50,203 bases of DNA from Nitrospirota bacterium (GCA_004296885.1 SCVN01000021.1:1-50203), one strand, 5' to 3'; numbered from the stretch's first letter, positions 7,059 through 14,799 are shown. The notes: generated by a model from the letters alone, not told the origin. Numbers and translations are program-made.

Positions 7059-7266
7059 GGAACACCTCCTCGGTGAGCGCGCACATGGTCGCCACTTGTG
7101 AGCCGCACATGTCGCGGGCGACCACAACGACATGGTCGGAACAGGTCCAGACCGACGCCAAACATTGCAAACAGACCACTAAGACGGCTTCTTCTGCTCC
7201 GCAGCGCACACAGCCCCCGGTGAAGCCGTCGGGCCAGGGCAGGGGCACAACACATCTGGTTCGCAT
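6826..7266 (-). CDS. Cysteine-rich ORF overlapping the ssDNA-binding gene (uncertain)
   Basis: From ATG 7266, just after the rep stop and behind GGGAGGG, the frame encodes MRTRCVVPLPWPDGF and then CVRC, CLQC and further cysteines, resembling a small zinc-binding protein. The first 70 residues look protein-like. The frame then continues, without a stop, out of frame through most of the ssDNA-binding gene, where its composition becomes gly/ala/arg-rich and shadow-like. It could be a real overlapping gene, a zinc-finger gene whose stop has been lost, or partly spurious. Confidence 0.4.
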   Translation of the reverse strand: MRTRCVVPLPWPDGFTGGCVRCGAEEAVLVVCLQCLASVWTCSDHVVVVARDMCGSQVATMCALTEEVFREAVWGRAVVGDERTEGQGEALPKRGGLPGRPGAGGDEVEHPGRLGRLAPDLPGAQAEAGQGHGGSPAGAEAGDDLL

Positions 7267-7268
7267 GG

Positions 7269-8120
7269 CTACCCTCCCGGCTCCGGCCCAGGCCGGCCGT
7301 GCCGGAGGACCCATTCCAGCCCGGCTTCCGTCAGCCACGTGGTCCCGCCGCAGGTGGTGCACACCGGCTGTTCCTGATCGTCCCCCGCTTCCCCTTCCAC
7401 GCCCCGGAGGATGCCGTAGGAGCGGATACGCCGTTTGCCTTCCAGGTACTCGTACAGTTCCACGACGCGCGACCCCGGCAGCTTCTTGAGATCCGACATG
7501 TACTTGATGACTTCGGCCACCGCCGCCCGAGCTCCGCCGGCCGCGCAGACGAACACGGAGCCTTCGCCCACGAGCTTGCGCCAGATCGCCCGCAATTCGG
7601 CGAACACCAGATAGGGCCCGAGGTAGAGCATGTGGACGTGCACGTTGCCGTTGCGGGGGCCGAACTCCAACCCGCAGACCGCCCCGGTCACGCACTCCTT
7701 CTTGCCCGGTTCCCGCTTCGCCTCGTGCCACCGCCGTCCCGCCGCATCCCGCCAGAGGTAGCTTTTCCACAAACGGGGGAGGGCCTTGGTAATCCGTTCC
7801 ACGGCCTCCTGAAACCGTCCGCTCGTCTGCACGGTCAGGGTGATTTCCTTGGCCCGATGGCCTCCGGTGGCCGGATGCCCCTTCATCAGGTTGATCACGC
7901 GGTACCGAATGCGCTTGGCCCGTCGAGCCGAACAGTCGGGGCAGACCCGTGTTTCGCACCATTGCGCGATCGTCCGTCCGGTCCCACAGTGTCCGCAGGA
8001 AAGCTTGCAGGAGGTCCCGCACCGGTTAAAGCGTTCGGCCGCCAACGCCTTGCCGGCGTTCAGCAACGCCCCATAGACGGCCGTCCGCCAGGATTCGTGG
8101 GTATTGTCTTGCAAGGCCAT
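7269..8120 (-). CDS. rep: Rolling-circle replication initiator (HUH Rep)
   Basis: The start chosen is ATG 8120 (MALQDNTHES) with GGAG upstream; GTG 8129 is possible. The 283-residue protein has a cysteine-rich zinc-binding N-terminal part (CGHCGTG, then CETRVCPDCSARRAKR). It has an HUH metal motif, HVHML, at residues 161-165. A catalytic-tyrosine motif, VIKYMSDLKK (Tyr 207), follows, as in Rep_1/pUB110-type initiators. It would nick the double-strand origin and start rolling-circle replication of the phage genome. The nick site itself could not be identified. It is the first replication gene of the leftward phage operon. Confidence 0.88.
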   Translation of the reverse strand: MALQDNTHESWRTAVYGALLNAGKALAAERFNRCGTSCKLSCGHCGTGRTIAQWCETRVCPDCSARRAKRIRYRVINLMKGHPATGGHRAKEITLTVQTSGRFQEAVERITKALPRLWKSYLWRDAAGRRWHEAKREPGKKECVTGAVCGLEFGPRNGNVHVHMLYLGPYLVFAELRAIWRKLVGEGSVFVCAAGGARAAVAEVIKYMSDLKKLPGSRVVELYEYLEGKRRIRSYGILRGVEGEAGDDQEQPVCTTCGGTTWLTEAGLEWVLRHGRPGPEPGG

Positions 8121-8217
8121 TACATCCACTCCGGGACCGAATTAGTTGTAGTCTTAAGAATCTGAGCACAAGGGGGATCGAAAACGATCTCCGGTCGATT
8201 GTCTGGACGTTGCCCGG

Positions 8218-8508
8218 TCATGTCTGCCTCCGTGCATGCCGGACCGTTGATGTACCCGTCCGACGAATCCTGGCCGGCTCCGTGACACCGCGCGGTCGGC
8301 TGCCGCCGATCCGCGCCGGGTCATCGGCCACCGCTCCTTGACCGGCCCGGCCCAGTTGGCGCATGGCTTCCCGGACTTCCGTCAGATCGAACCGCAGGAG
8401 TTTGCCTAGGCGCTCACCCGGAATCGTGCCCAGCCGATAGGCGCGCTTGACCGTCCATTCGCTGACGCTCAAGTGCACCGCAAGTTCCTTCGCTGACAAC
8501 AAACTCAT
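8218..8508 (-). CDS. Small HTH DNA-binding protein (excisionase family)
   Basis: A 96-residue protein from ATG 8508 (MSLLSAKELAVHLSV). An N-terminal HTH_17-type winged helix covers residues 1-50 (SEWTVKRAYRLGTIPGERLGKLLRFDLTEV is its span). The tail is disordered, rich in arginine and glycine. It is about 100 nt upstream of rep on the same strand, so it probably regulates the phage operon or assists replication. It marks the right edge of the GC-rich phage half. Confidence 0.75.
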   Translation of the reverse strand: MSLLSAKELAVHLSVSEWTVKRAYRLGTIPGERLGKLLRFDLTEVREAMRQLGRAGQGAVADDPARIGGSRPRGVTEPARIRRTGTSTVRHARRQT

Positions 8509-9363
8509 GACATCCTCATGTCCAAGAATGATGACTGCGTGTGACGGTGACTATACGAGGAGGGGTGAGTACAGGCAATTACGCATAAGCGAGCAGATCG
8601 AGCGTTATGTGAGCAGAGCGGGGCATGCATCTGACGCATGGCAACTTCGATGCCGAGCCATTAACGAACGCGGGGATCTGCAACCGCTGTGCGTCGGGAG
8701 CGACTGGTTAACCGATGAGAAACCGTGAGACGCGAGATGCGTCAGGAAGCAGAAGCCATCGGATGGGCTACTAAGAACTGTGAGCCGCTATATGAAGTGG
8801 GCGGAGAACTACTGCCGTCGTACTTGTCCCCAGCTCTATAGGAGCGAACAACTAGCCGTATTTTCCGTTTTTAGCGATGCCACAACAGAAGAGAGGGGAG
8901 CCGTAGTGAGGACAAACAGATACGACAACATAAGTGCGTGTATCATTTCTAGAATCCAGAACTAGGAACGCAAGGTGCGACTGATGCGCCCAGTCAGAGG
9001 GATTGCTGCAGTGCCTATTTTGCCATGAGCCGGACTGCCCCGATATGTGCGGTTCCTGAAGATAGCAGCGCATGAGTCCTAGCGTGCGATCTTCTGGGAG
9101 AAAGCCCTTTGCCCCTCTTCCCTCGGATATATCAACATCCCTTATCCGGAAACACGGCAAGGCTGCAGAGTCTCGCTGACCCTTACAGATCGCATCACTG
9201 TGAGGTTGCCAGAGAGATTTCTAGAGTGCTCATCGAAAAACCATGAGTGGCGACCGAATCTTAGGAAGAACTAACGAGGGCTCGTCCTGGACACGGACAA
9301 GCAATAAATATACCCAATATGGGGTATGGGACGATAGCCATACACCCTGCATATAGATTTTTG
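8509..9363. other. Long non-coding junction between phage half and defence cargo
   Basis: About 850 bp with no convincing gene; open frames of 60-100 codons have poor composition. Between about 8560 and 8790 several complementary segments suggest a folded RNA or ssDNA: CTGACGCAT (8631-8639) complements ATGCGTCAG (8737-8745), and GACGC/GCGTC form a hairpin at 8729-8743. ATACCC/GGGTAT (9310-9327) is a perfect inverted repeat upstream of the vsr promoter. GC content falls across this stretch. It may hold the phage origin or packaging signal, or a remnant of another element. Confidence 0.4.
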
Positions 9364-9392
9364 TTGACAGCTGCTCCATGAGGACATATAAG
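9364..9392 (+). promoter_or_regulatory. Promoter of the vsr-methylase-restriction operon
   Basis: TTGACA (9364-9369), 17-nt spacer, TATAAG (9387-9392). A start near 9400 gives a leader of about 65 nt before vsr. It lies downstream of the inverted repeat at 9310-9327, a possible operator. Confidence 0.7.
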
Positions 9393-9463
9393 GGCTCTGA
9401 AAATTCCCCTTCGAGAAGCGTTTCTAAAAACCCTGAGAGTTAGTAAACTGCCGCTGTGCGACA

Positions 9464-9928
9464 ATGAAGAGCACAAAGCGGAAGTTACCAGCAACGAAGC
9501 GAGATCCTGCTGTTATATCCAAGATAATGTCCTCAGTGCGCTCTCAAGGAACTGAGCCAGAGATGCGGCTGCGCAAGGCCGTACGGTCCCTAGGGAGGCG
9601 TCTTCGCTATCATCCTACAAATGTTCCTGGTCGCCCAGATTTAACTTTTTCCCAAGAAAAGGTCGCGGTCTTCGTGGATGGAGATTTTTGGCACGGCCAT
9701 CAATGGCGACTTAGGGGGCTACCATCACTCGCTCACCAGTTCGACCAATCGAGAAATCGCGCCTATTGGATTAAAAAGATCAATCGAAACATTGAGCGTG
9801 ATCGGAAGATAACGCGTCAACTCCGTCGTCTCGGCTGGCATGTAATACGTTTGTGGGAAAGTGACATCAAAGCGAAGCCCGATCAATGTTTGCGTCGGAT
9901 TCGTCGAACAATCGAGAGTGTATCGTGA
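9464..9928 (+). CDS. vsr: Very short patch repair endonuclease (Vsr)
   Basis: A 154-residue protein of normal Vsr length. Family features: MSSVRSQGTEPEMRLRKAV, PGRPDLTF with the catalytic aspartate, VAVFVDGDFWHGHQW, and the C-terminal GWHVIRLWESDIK. Vsr nicks next to T:G mismatches left by deamination of 5-methylcytosine, so it normally accompanies a cytosine-5 methylase. Here it leads the operon and its stop overlaps the methylase start as GTGA. Upstream is a near-consensus promoter. The gene is lower in GC than the host, in keeping with transfer. Confidence 0.93.
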   Translation: MKSTKRKLPATKRDPAVISKIMSSVRSQGTEPEMRLRKAVRSLGRRLRYHPTNVPGRPDLTFSQEKVAVFVDGDFWHGHQWRLRGLPSLAHQFDQSRNRAYWIKKINRNIERDRKITRQLRRLGWHVIRLWESDIKAKPDQCLRRIRRTIESVS

Positions 9929-11016
9929 CCAGGAATCGCGCGGCAGAGTTTTTTGCAGGGATCGGTCTCGTGAGGATGTCACTCGAACGTGCTGGGTGGC
10001 AAGTCAATTTTGCCAATGATATTGATCCGTCAAAATTTTCCCTATACCGAGCTAACTTTGGTGATCATGACTTTGTTTTAGGGGATATACGAAATATACG
10101 CGCCAAGATGATGCCGAGTATTGCCCTCGCCACAGTATCATTTCCGTGTATTGATCTCTCACTAGCAGGAAACAGAAGCGGCTTAAATGGCCAACATTCT
10201 TCCGCATATTGGGAGTTCTACCGGATCATTAAGGAGATGGGCACTCGGAGACCTTTTGCGGTTATGCTCGAAAATGTTCTTGGGCTTCTCTCATCCAACG
10301 GCGGAGAGGATCTTCGAGCAATCCTCAGTTCCCTAGGCACGCTAGGGTATTCTTATGACATTGTTGTGGTGAACGCAGCGCACTTCGTCCCCCAAAGTCG
10401 TCCCCGCCTATTTGTGATCGGGTCCCTATGCCCTCGGCCTAAGCGATTTTCGGGTCTTCAATCGCACACAACACGTCCTCGACAGATCCTTGAGTTTATA
10501 GGAAACCATCCAGCTCTCAAGTGGAACCATCTAATCTTACCTCCCTTGCCGCAAAGAAAACACGATCTTGATGATCTAATGGAACGATTTCAGAGCACAT
10601 CACCTATCTGGTGGGATAAAAACCGGCAAGCTCGTCTGTTTCACCAAATGAGTCCCCTACATAAGAAACTATTAAGCGATCTTATTGGGTCAAAGCGAAC
10701 GAAATTCGCGACGGTTTATAAACGAGTGCGGCCGGCAGGGTGCCGAGCCGAGGTAAGAGCTGACGGAGTGGCAGGGTGTCTAAGAACTCCTCGAGGGGGA
10801 AGCAGTAAACAGTTTGTGATACAAGCGGGTTATGGCACATGGAGAGCTCGAAACATGACTGCTCGAGAGTATGCTCGCCTCCAAGGCGTACCTGATACTT
10901 TCAAAATCGACGTCCCATACAACGATGCTCTCTTTGGCTTTGGAGATGCGGTGTGCGTTCCAGCGGTTGAGTGGGTAATTAACTACTGCGTAAATCCTCT
11001 TCTACCTTCCTTTTAA
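9925..11016 (+). CDS. DNA cytosine-5 methyltransferase
   Basis: A 363-residue C5-methylase starting at GTG 9925, coupled to vsr by GTGA. Motif I AAEFFAGIGLVRMSL (residues 6-20), motif IV SFPCIDLS with the catalytic Cys 75, motif VI MLENV (114-118), motif VIII QSRPRLF and a C-terminal motif IX-X region (ARLQGVPDTF, FGDAVCVPAV) are all visible, so it looks active. It would protect the recognition site of the downstream restriction enzyme. The recognition sequence cannot be read from the protein by eye. A Vsr partner suggests the methylated site is prone to C-to-T loss. Confidence 0.93.
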   Translation: MTRNRAAEFFAGIGLVRMSLERAGWQVNFANDIDPSKFSLYRANFGDHDFVLGDIRNIRAKMMPSIALATVSFPCIDLSLAGNRSGLNGQHSSAYWEFYRIIKEMGTRRPFAVMLENVLGLLSSNGGEDLRAILSSLGTLGYSYDIVVVNAAHFVPQSRPRLFVIGSLCPRPKRFSGLQSHTTRPRQILEFIGNHPALKWNHLILPPLPQRKHDLDDLMERFQSTSPIWWDKNRQARLFHQMSPLHKKLLSDLIGSKRTKFATVYKRVRPAGCRAEVRADGVAGCLRTPRGGSSKQFVIQAGYGTWRARNMTAREYARLQGVPDTFKIDVPYNDALFGFGDAVCVPAVEWVINYCVNPLLPSF

Positions 11017-11035
11017 TCCTAACCCGCGATCAATT

Positions 11036-11665
11036 ATGAAAGACATTCCTCAACCCAAGGCATACAAAACAGGTGGCCCCCCCACAAATCTCGACTTTGA
11101 AAAAGCGTTGATGTTTTTCCACGCTTACATGTATGGCCCAGTCCAGGGGAAGCTTAGACTTTATTCTGCTCGCGGCGTCAGACCTGGTGGAGTCGCCATG
11201 TCATCAGACTGGGAAGTCTTTGCATCAATGCTCGTGAGAGATCTTGGAACTAAACTCGGATCGGGTATTGATTTGTCTGGGTATGAAGTCAAGTCTGCAG
11301 AGGATGGCGGAAGTTATGAGTACCAATATCACAAGAACACCGGAAAGGACAAACTGCGGAAAGACATGGAGGTCGGACACTTATTCTTTGATCATCGCAA
11401 CAATTTGAAAAACGTTGATCTTCGATACGCTCACGGGAGTTGGCTGAAAGAACAGTTCTTCGAAAGCTGGCTCAAGCAATATCCTGAGCCATACCCGCAA
11501 CGATATAGAAAAAGTATCTCATTCGGTTGGATAAAACAGAATGGGGTCCTACTCATGACCTTGAAGGATGGAGAAGTTATCTTTCCCTCAATCGTTGAGC
11601 AGGTAGCCGAACCTGGTTCCAAAGAGAAACCACCAGCGTCTAAGCCTTCGCCAAAAAGTAAGTAA
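11036..11665 (+). CDS. Putative type II restriction endonuclease
   Basis: A 209-residue protein 19 nt after the methylase stop. It contains GIDLSGYEVK (Asp 79, Glu 84, Lys 86), which fits a compact PD-(D/E)xK-type catalytic core, followed by a basic, aromatic C-terminal half (FGWIKQNGVLLMTLKDG). The tail is Pro/Lys-rich. I do not recognise the exact restriction-enzyme family, and the call rests on that motif plus its place directly after vsr and the methylase. No strong ribosome site is visible at this ATG. Confidence 0.7.
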   Translation: MKDIPQPKAYKTGGPPTNLDFEKALMFFHAYMYGPVQGKLRLYSARGVRPGGVAMSSDWEVFASMLVRDLGTKLGSGIDLSGYEVKSAEDGGSYEYQYHKNTGKDKLRKDMEVGHLFFDHRNNLKNVDLRYAHGSWLKEQFFESWLKQYPEPYPQRYRKSISFGWIKQNGVLLMTLKDGEVIFPSIVEQVAEPGSKEKPPASKPSPKSK

Positions 11666-11710
11666 AGACCAAAAATCGAGAGTTCTGTTGGTTGTGCCTA
11701 AGAAGCATTA

Positions 11711-11920
11711 TTATGACTCCTGCCTACGGTGTGGCGGCTGAAAAGTTATTAAGATCCCGAACTCTTCCTCAAAGCATAACTGCAATATCTCATTGCTATC
11801 ATCTGGAGAAACGGCCCAGTGGACACCATCAACAGACCTGCCCATGCAGGTACCCTCTTGCCCAGTATGGGACCCAGCTAGGATAATTACTCGCTTACCC
11901 GTCAGGTCATCGGAGGACAT
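11711..11920 (-). CDS. KOW-like small protein, last gene of the Ubl operon
   Basis: A 69-residue product (MSSDDLTGKRVIILAGSHTG...). GKRVIILAGSHTGQEGTC followed by VHWAVSPDDS resembles the KOW/SH3-like barrel pattern (glycine-centred loop between two strands). It is 58 nt downstream of the DUF6527 gene on the same strand, so it is probably the operon's last member. The role is unknown; KOW domains usually bind RNA or proteins. The similarity is by eye and needs a profile search. Confidence 0.5.
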   Translation of the reverse strand: MSSDDLTGKRVIILAGSHTGQEGTCMGRSVDGVHWAVSPDDSNEILQLCFEEEFGILITFQPPHRRQES

Positions 11921-11978
11921 CAGTTCACCCGCTCCTAATTTTCAATACTACAAGATTTGTTCTCAAATACAAAGCTGT

Positions 11979-12338
11979 TCAGATACCTCCCGATGCCAGA
12001 CCGGCGGGCCTAAACCATTCCACACGGTTATTTCTAATAAAAAAATGACTCCGGCAGCCTCCCTGACGCCAAATTGAAGGGGTCAAGCTCATAGTTCCAT
12101 CACGATGATGGATCAATCGCCAACATGGCCGTGCATCGGGGAGGAGATTCAGATGAATGATGCCCCCACAACTACAGGGGCACTGCATTGCAACGGCCCA
12201 GAGATGCCTTCCCTCACCCAATAAGTACAGCTTTCCCTTCGCCAGACAGTCAGGGATCTCATCAACTTGCTCAGAGACAAGAACCTGCCTACCTTTGAAC
12301 CACTGCGACGCTGACTGCCAGAGTTTGCGCCAATTCAT
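11979..12338 (-). CDS. DUF6527-family zinc-binding protein
   Basis: A 119-residue protein with CPCSCGG (Cys 53, 55, 57), Cys 72, and GCRSHFFIRNNRVEWF (Cys 95, His 98). This cysteine/histidine pattern and the motif TPSIWRQGGCRSH fit DUF6527, a family found next to bacterial ubiquitin-like conjugation genes and suspected to be a metal-dependent peptidase or zinc-binding partner. It starts 8 nt after the E1 stop, so it is in the same operon. The precise reaction is not known to me. Candidate roles are Ubl maturation or deconjugation alongside the JAB domain. Confidence 0.75.
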   Translation of the reverse strand: MNWRKLWQSASQWFKGRQVLVSEQVDEIPDCLAKGKLYLLGEGRHLWAVAMQCPCSCGGIIHLNLLPDARPCWRLIHHRDGTMSLTPSIWRQGGCRSHFFIRNNRVEWFRPAGLASGGI

Positions 12339-12346
12339 GACATTGC

Positions 12347-13732
12347 CTAAACGCTTAGCTCAGGCATATCTAGCAACGGTGTAACATCACCTCTTCCTAC
12401 GTGTCGCGAGAGCACTTGGCAGGGAGTACCCTCAGGCTCGCAATAAGTGTGTCCCTGGATCAAGCTCGAGCGTACGACCGCAAACCCACTGTTCTTATCG
12501 TATCGGTATGGATGCAACCTAGCCAAAAATTCGTTCACAGCCATGCTTGCCAACTGCATGTTAACGCTAACCACCGCCGGCCGTTCCTCATCAACGCCCC
12601 TAAGATAGCCTTGCCGTACTTGCTTTTCATACAATGCGCGATTCGTTCGCATGACACCTTCCGCTTCCACCCGATCCATTGTGTATACACCTCGGCTCAG
12701 AAGGCTTGACCCGTCTGGTTGAAGCGCATGAACCGTACCACACACCTGGGCTATTCCTCCCTCACCGTCTGCATCTAGACGAATACCAACATCGAAATAT
12801 GGAATGAGATAGAACGTCGCCAGACGATTCAAGACATAACGCCCCTCTGCTCCATCCATACACCCAAACACAACGTCGCTGGCTGCCAGAGCTTTCACAC
12901 TATCTGGTGTAATTAAGTTATCTCGAATCAGCTGAACTTCGGTCCCAAGTCCCATTTGAGCAATAACTCTTGCCGCGACCTCAACTTTGAAGCGGCCAAG
13001 AAAGGCGTCTTCTTTGGTGGCATTTATAATCCGGTTTAGATTCTTCTCCTCTACGCGATCGGGATCAACAAGTATTAGCCTTCCAACTCCAAGTCGGGCC
13101 AAAAGTTCGACAACTATACTTCCCGTCCCCGAACATCCCACTATCCCAATGGTGAGATTCCTCAGTCTAGTCGTTGTTCCCGCTCCAAACAGCTGAGCAT
13201 GCCGACGAGCAAATTCCGGTACCTTATGGGCGGGGGCACCTGGATACCAGAAGAGTAGGTCATCACCAGCAACTGCAACGCTGGATAGTGGAGCGAAGGC
13301 TCCAGATTCAAGGATTACGCGGCCCCAAAGGTCACCGTTGGGGACCATTACCAGACTTACATGTGGGTCGTCAGTGTCAGTCCACGCATAAACGGATGAA
13401 AAAATAGCATCGTCGGATTTATCGTCCGTCGAAGAAAATTGGTTGGTGCCGGTTGGGTGCGAGTGTATCTTCACGATCGCCATGTTTCGTTTTGCTGCTT
13501 CTTCGAGCAGCGGCAGTAATTGGCCCGTTGGCCATTTCACATGGCATGGGTCTCTCTCACAGTCTGCATGAGAAATAGGTACTACGGTGCGGAGGGTAAG
13601 AATATGTTCGTCGGAGCCGTTGTGTCGGCCGCACAACCCAACGGCGACGGCTTCACAGCCGTCGCCGGGAAATAGGTGGCGTTTGATCGTCGCATATTGA
13701 CGACCCGTGATTCTGAGCTTTACACGGCTCAT
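12347..13732 (-). CDS. JAB deubiquitinase-E1 (ThiF) fusion of Ubl conjugation operon
   Basis: A 461-residue fusion. The N-terminal JAB/MPN domain (residues about 1-150) has a complete JAMM motif: His 90, His 92, Ser 100 and Asp 103 (HSHPTGTNQFSSTD), so it should act as a zinc isopeptidase. The E1-like adenylation domain (about 180-420) has GIVGCSGTGS (196-205) and LVDPDRVEEKNLNR (221-234). Where many ThiF/E1 proteins carry a Cys-x-x-Cys or catalytic cysteine after the adenylation core, this one reads GSSLLSRG (341-348), serines instead. The E1 would adenylate the Ubl C-terminus; the JAB domain would trim or remove it. ATGA overlap with the E2-like gene. Confidence 0.9.
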   Translation of the reverse strand: MSRVKLRITGRQYATIKRHLFPGDGCEAVAVGLCGRHNGSDEHILTLRTVVPISHADCERDPCHVKWPTGQLLPLLEEAAKRNMAIVKIHSHPTGTNQFSSTDDKSDDAIFSSVYAWTDTDDPHVSLVMVPNGDLWGRVILESGAFAPLSSVAVAGDDLLFWYPGAPAHKVPEFARRHAQLFGAGTTTRLRNLTIGIVGCSGTGSIVVELLARLGVGRLILVDPDRVEEKNLNRIINATKEDAFLGRFKVEVAARVIAQMGLGTEVQLIRDNLITPDSVKALAASDVVFGCMDGAEGRYVLNRLATFYLIPYFDVGIRLDADGEGGIAQVCGTVHALQPDGSSLLSRGVYTMDRVEAEGVMRTNRALYEKQVRQGYLRGVDEERPAVVSVNMQLASMAVNEFLARLHPYRYDKNSGFAVVRSSLIQGHTYCEPEGTPCQVLSRHVGRGDVTPLLDMPELSV

Positions 13733-14127
13733 GAACGGTTAAGCTCCCGAGAGAGCCAGTCGTCAACGAGTAGCAGATGCGTCGAGATGTCGTCCACGCC
13801 CGAGCGCCAAGGATTCTGGGGTGTTCGATGGCGAGACCATTGTTGCCACTGTCTACCCTCAAGAGGATGCGGGGTAAGCGCTTTGATTGTCAGGCCGCTG
13901 ACGAGCGCTAAGTGTGGGTGAAAGTACACCATATCGAGCCCCCCATCAGGATACGATGGGGTGACTCTAAGGGCCGCACTCGCCGCCCGGAGATTGTACC
14001 CTGTGGGAATTGGGTAATCGTGAATGATAAGCCAACGAGTACCCGCCTCTATTATGGTCTCCCACGACAGTTGGCAACCGTTCAGATGCTCCTCGTCACC
14101 TTCAGGGAGACGAAACTCACGCCTCAT
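13729..14127 (-). CDS. E2-like protein (prokaryotic E2 family E type)
   Basis: A 132-residue protein from ATG 14127, behind AAGGTGGGAG; GTG 14136 is an alternative. Motifs WLIIHDYPIPTGYN, YPDGGLDMVYFHP and GRQWQQWSRHR...PWRSGVDDISTHL match the Prok-E2_E family seen with multi-ubiquitin domain genes. A canonical E2 has a catalytic cysteine after the HP(N) motif; here the only cysteine lies near the N-terminus (GCQLSW), away from the predicted active site. Either conjugation uses another residue (Ser, or His in WSRHR) or the protein is a non-catalytic adaptor. Overlaps the Ubl gene by 11 nt and E1 by 4 nt. Confidence 0.85.
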   Translation of the reverse strand: MRREFRLPEGDEEHLNGCQLSWETIIEAGTRWLIIHDYPIPTGYNLRAASAALRVTPSYPDGGLDMVYFHPHLALVSGLTIKALTPHPLEGRQWQQWSRHRTPQNPWRSGVDDISTHLLLVDDWLSRELNRS

Positions 14128-14434
14128 GGCTCCCACCTTCCGTGGTATCGCGCGGCGTCGTCATAAAGCGCTCGACACCGGGCTGCCTCAGGTCGACAAC
14201 TTCGTTGGGACCAATCACTTTGACTTGGCCACCGCGAAGCTTCTGCGAGAGGATAAATCCCTCTGGCTTTTTATCGACCAAGCTCAGAATCTCCCGTCCG
14301 GTCAGCTGTGGTTTCTCCGTCACTCGGTATTCCTTGTCGATCCGGATACGATACCTCCGTGCTACTGGAATCGGCTTTCCCGCCTTCGACAATTCTTCGA
14401 TATCAACTTCTTCTTCCATAAGTATCTCATTCAT
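14117..14434 (-). CDS. Ubiquitin-like protein (multi-ubiquitin domain family)
   Basis: A 105-residue protein behind a strong AGGAGGT site. A basic strand (RRYRIRIDKEYRV), PQLTGREILSLV, the loop of the KKPEGFIL region and VDLRQPGVERFMTTP match the beta-grasp Multi_ubiq family, here as one copy rather than a tandem array. An acidic N-terminal extension (MNEILMEEEVDIEE) precedes it. The C-terminus reads TTEGGSHEA: Gly 100-Gly 101 followed by four residues, so maturation by a peptidase (JAB or DUF6527) would expose Gly-Gly for E1. It leads the overlapping Ubl-E2-E1 set. Confidence 0.88.
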   Translation of the reverse strand: MNEILMEEEVDIEELSKAGKPIPVARRYRIRIDKEYRVTEKPQLTGREILSLVDKKPEGFILSQKLRGGQVKVIGPNEVVDLRQPGVERFMTTPRDTTEGGSHEA

Positions 14435-14486
14435 ACGAAACCTCCTTGTTGTCTATACACATCCCTCACGGCGAACCTGTTTTCAA

Positions 14487-14711
14487 CTAGCCCCGCGGAG
14501 GAAATGGGTCCTTACCGTGGGAATCCCTTTCTCTGATTTGCCCACCCCTGTCATGAATGAAAAGCTCTGTCCCCTGGTTCTGGGCAATCTCACGAGCACG
14601 CTCAATTGCTTCCCGCTGGGTGTCATGGACTGAAGATGCACGGTCACCGCCAGCCGGCTTCACTGCCCACCCGTCTGGATGGGGAACCACATGCTGATTG
14701 TGTTTCGCCAT
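14487..14711 (-). CDS. DUF2188 small protein, first gene of the Ubl operon
   Basis: A 74-residue protein: MAKHNQHVVPHPDGWAVKPA, GGDRASSVHDTQREAIERAREIA and a segment ending in ELFIHDRGGQIRERDSHG. This is the standard DUF2188 pattern: two or three strands, one helix, then HDRxGxI. The family has no proven function. It lies 52 nt upstream of the Ubl gene on the same strand and directly after the predicted operon promoter, so it is probably co-transcribed. DUF2188 proteins are widespread, so co-function with the Ubl system is not assured. Confidence 0.75.
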   Translation of the reverse strand: MAKHNQHVVPHPDGWAVKPAGGDRASSVHDTQREAIERAREIAQNQGTELFIHDRGGQIRERDSHGKDPFPPRG

Positions 14712-14799
14712 TATCGTTCTCCCTTCTAAATAATAGGTTAACCGCGACTACGCTCTCACCTCTACACATCCCTGGAGCTCGCCCTCACCACCTTTTATG

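Noticed and set aside
8560..8800. Group II intron or retron RNA
   Set aside because: Some hairpins are suggestive, but no domain V-like hairpin, no reverse transcriptase gene and no intron ends were found.
8852..9160. 102-codon frame in the junction region
   Set aside because: Poor protein composition, no ribosome site; region better explained as non-coding.
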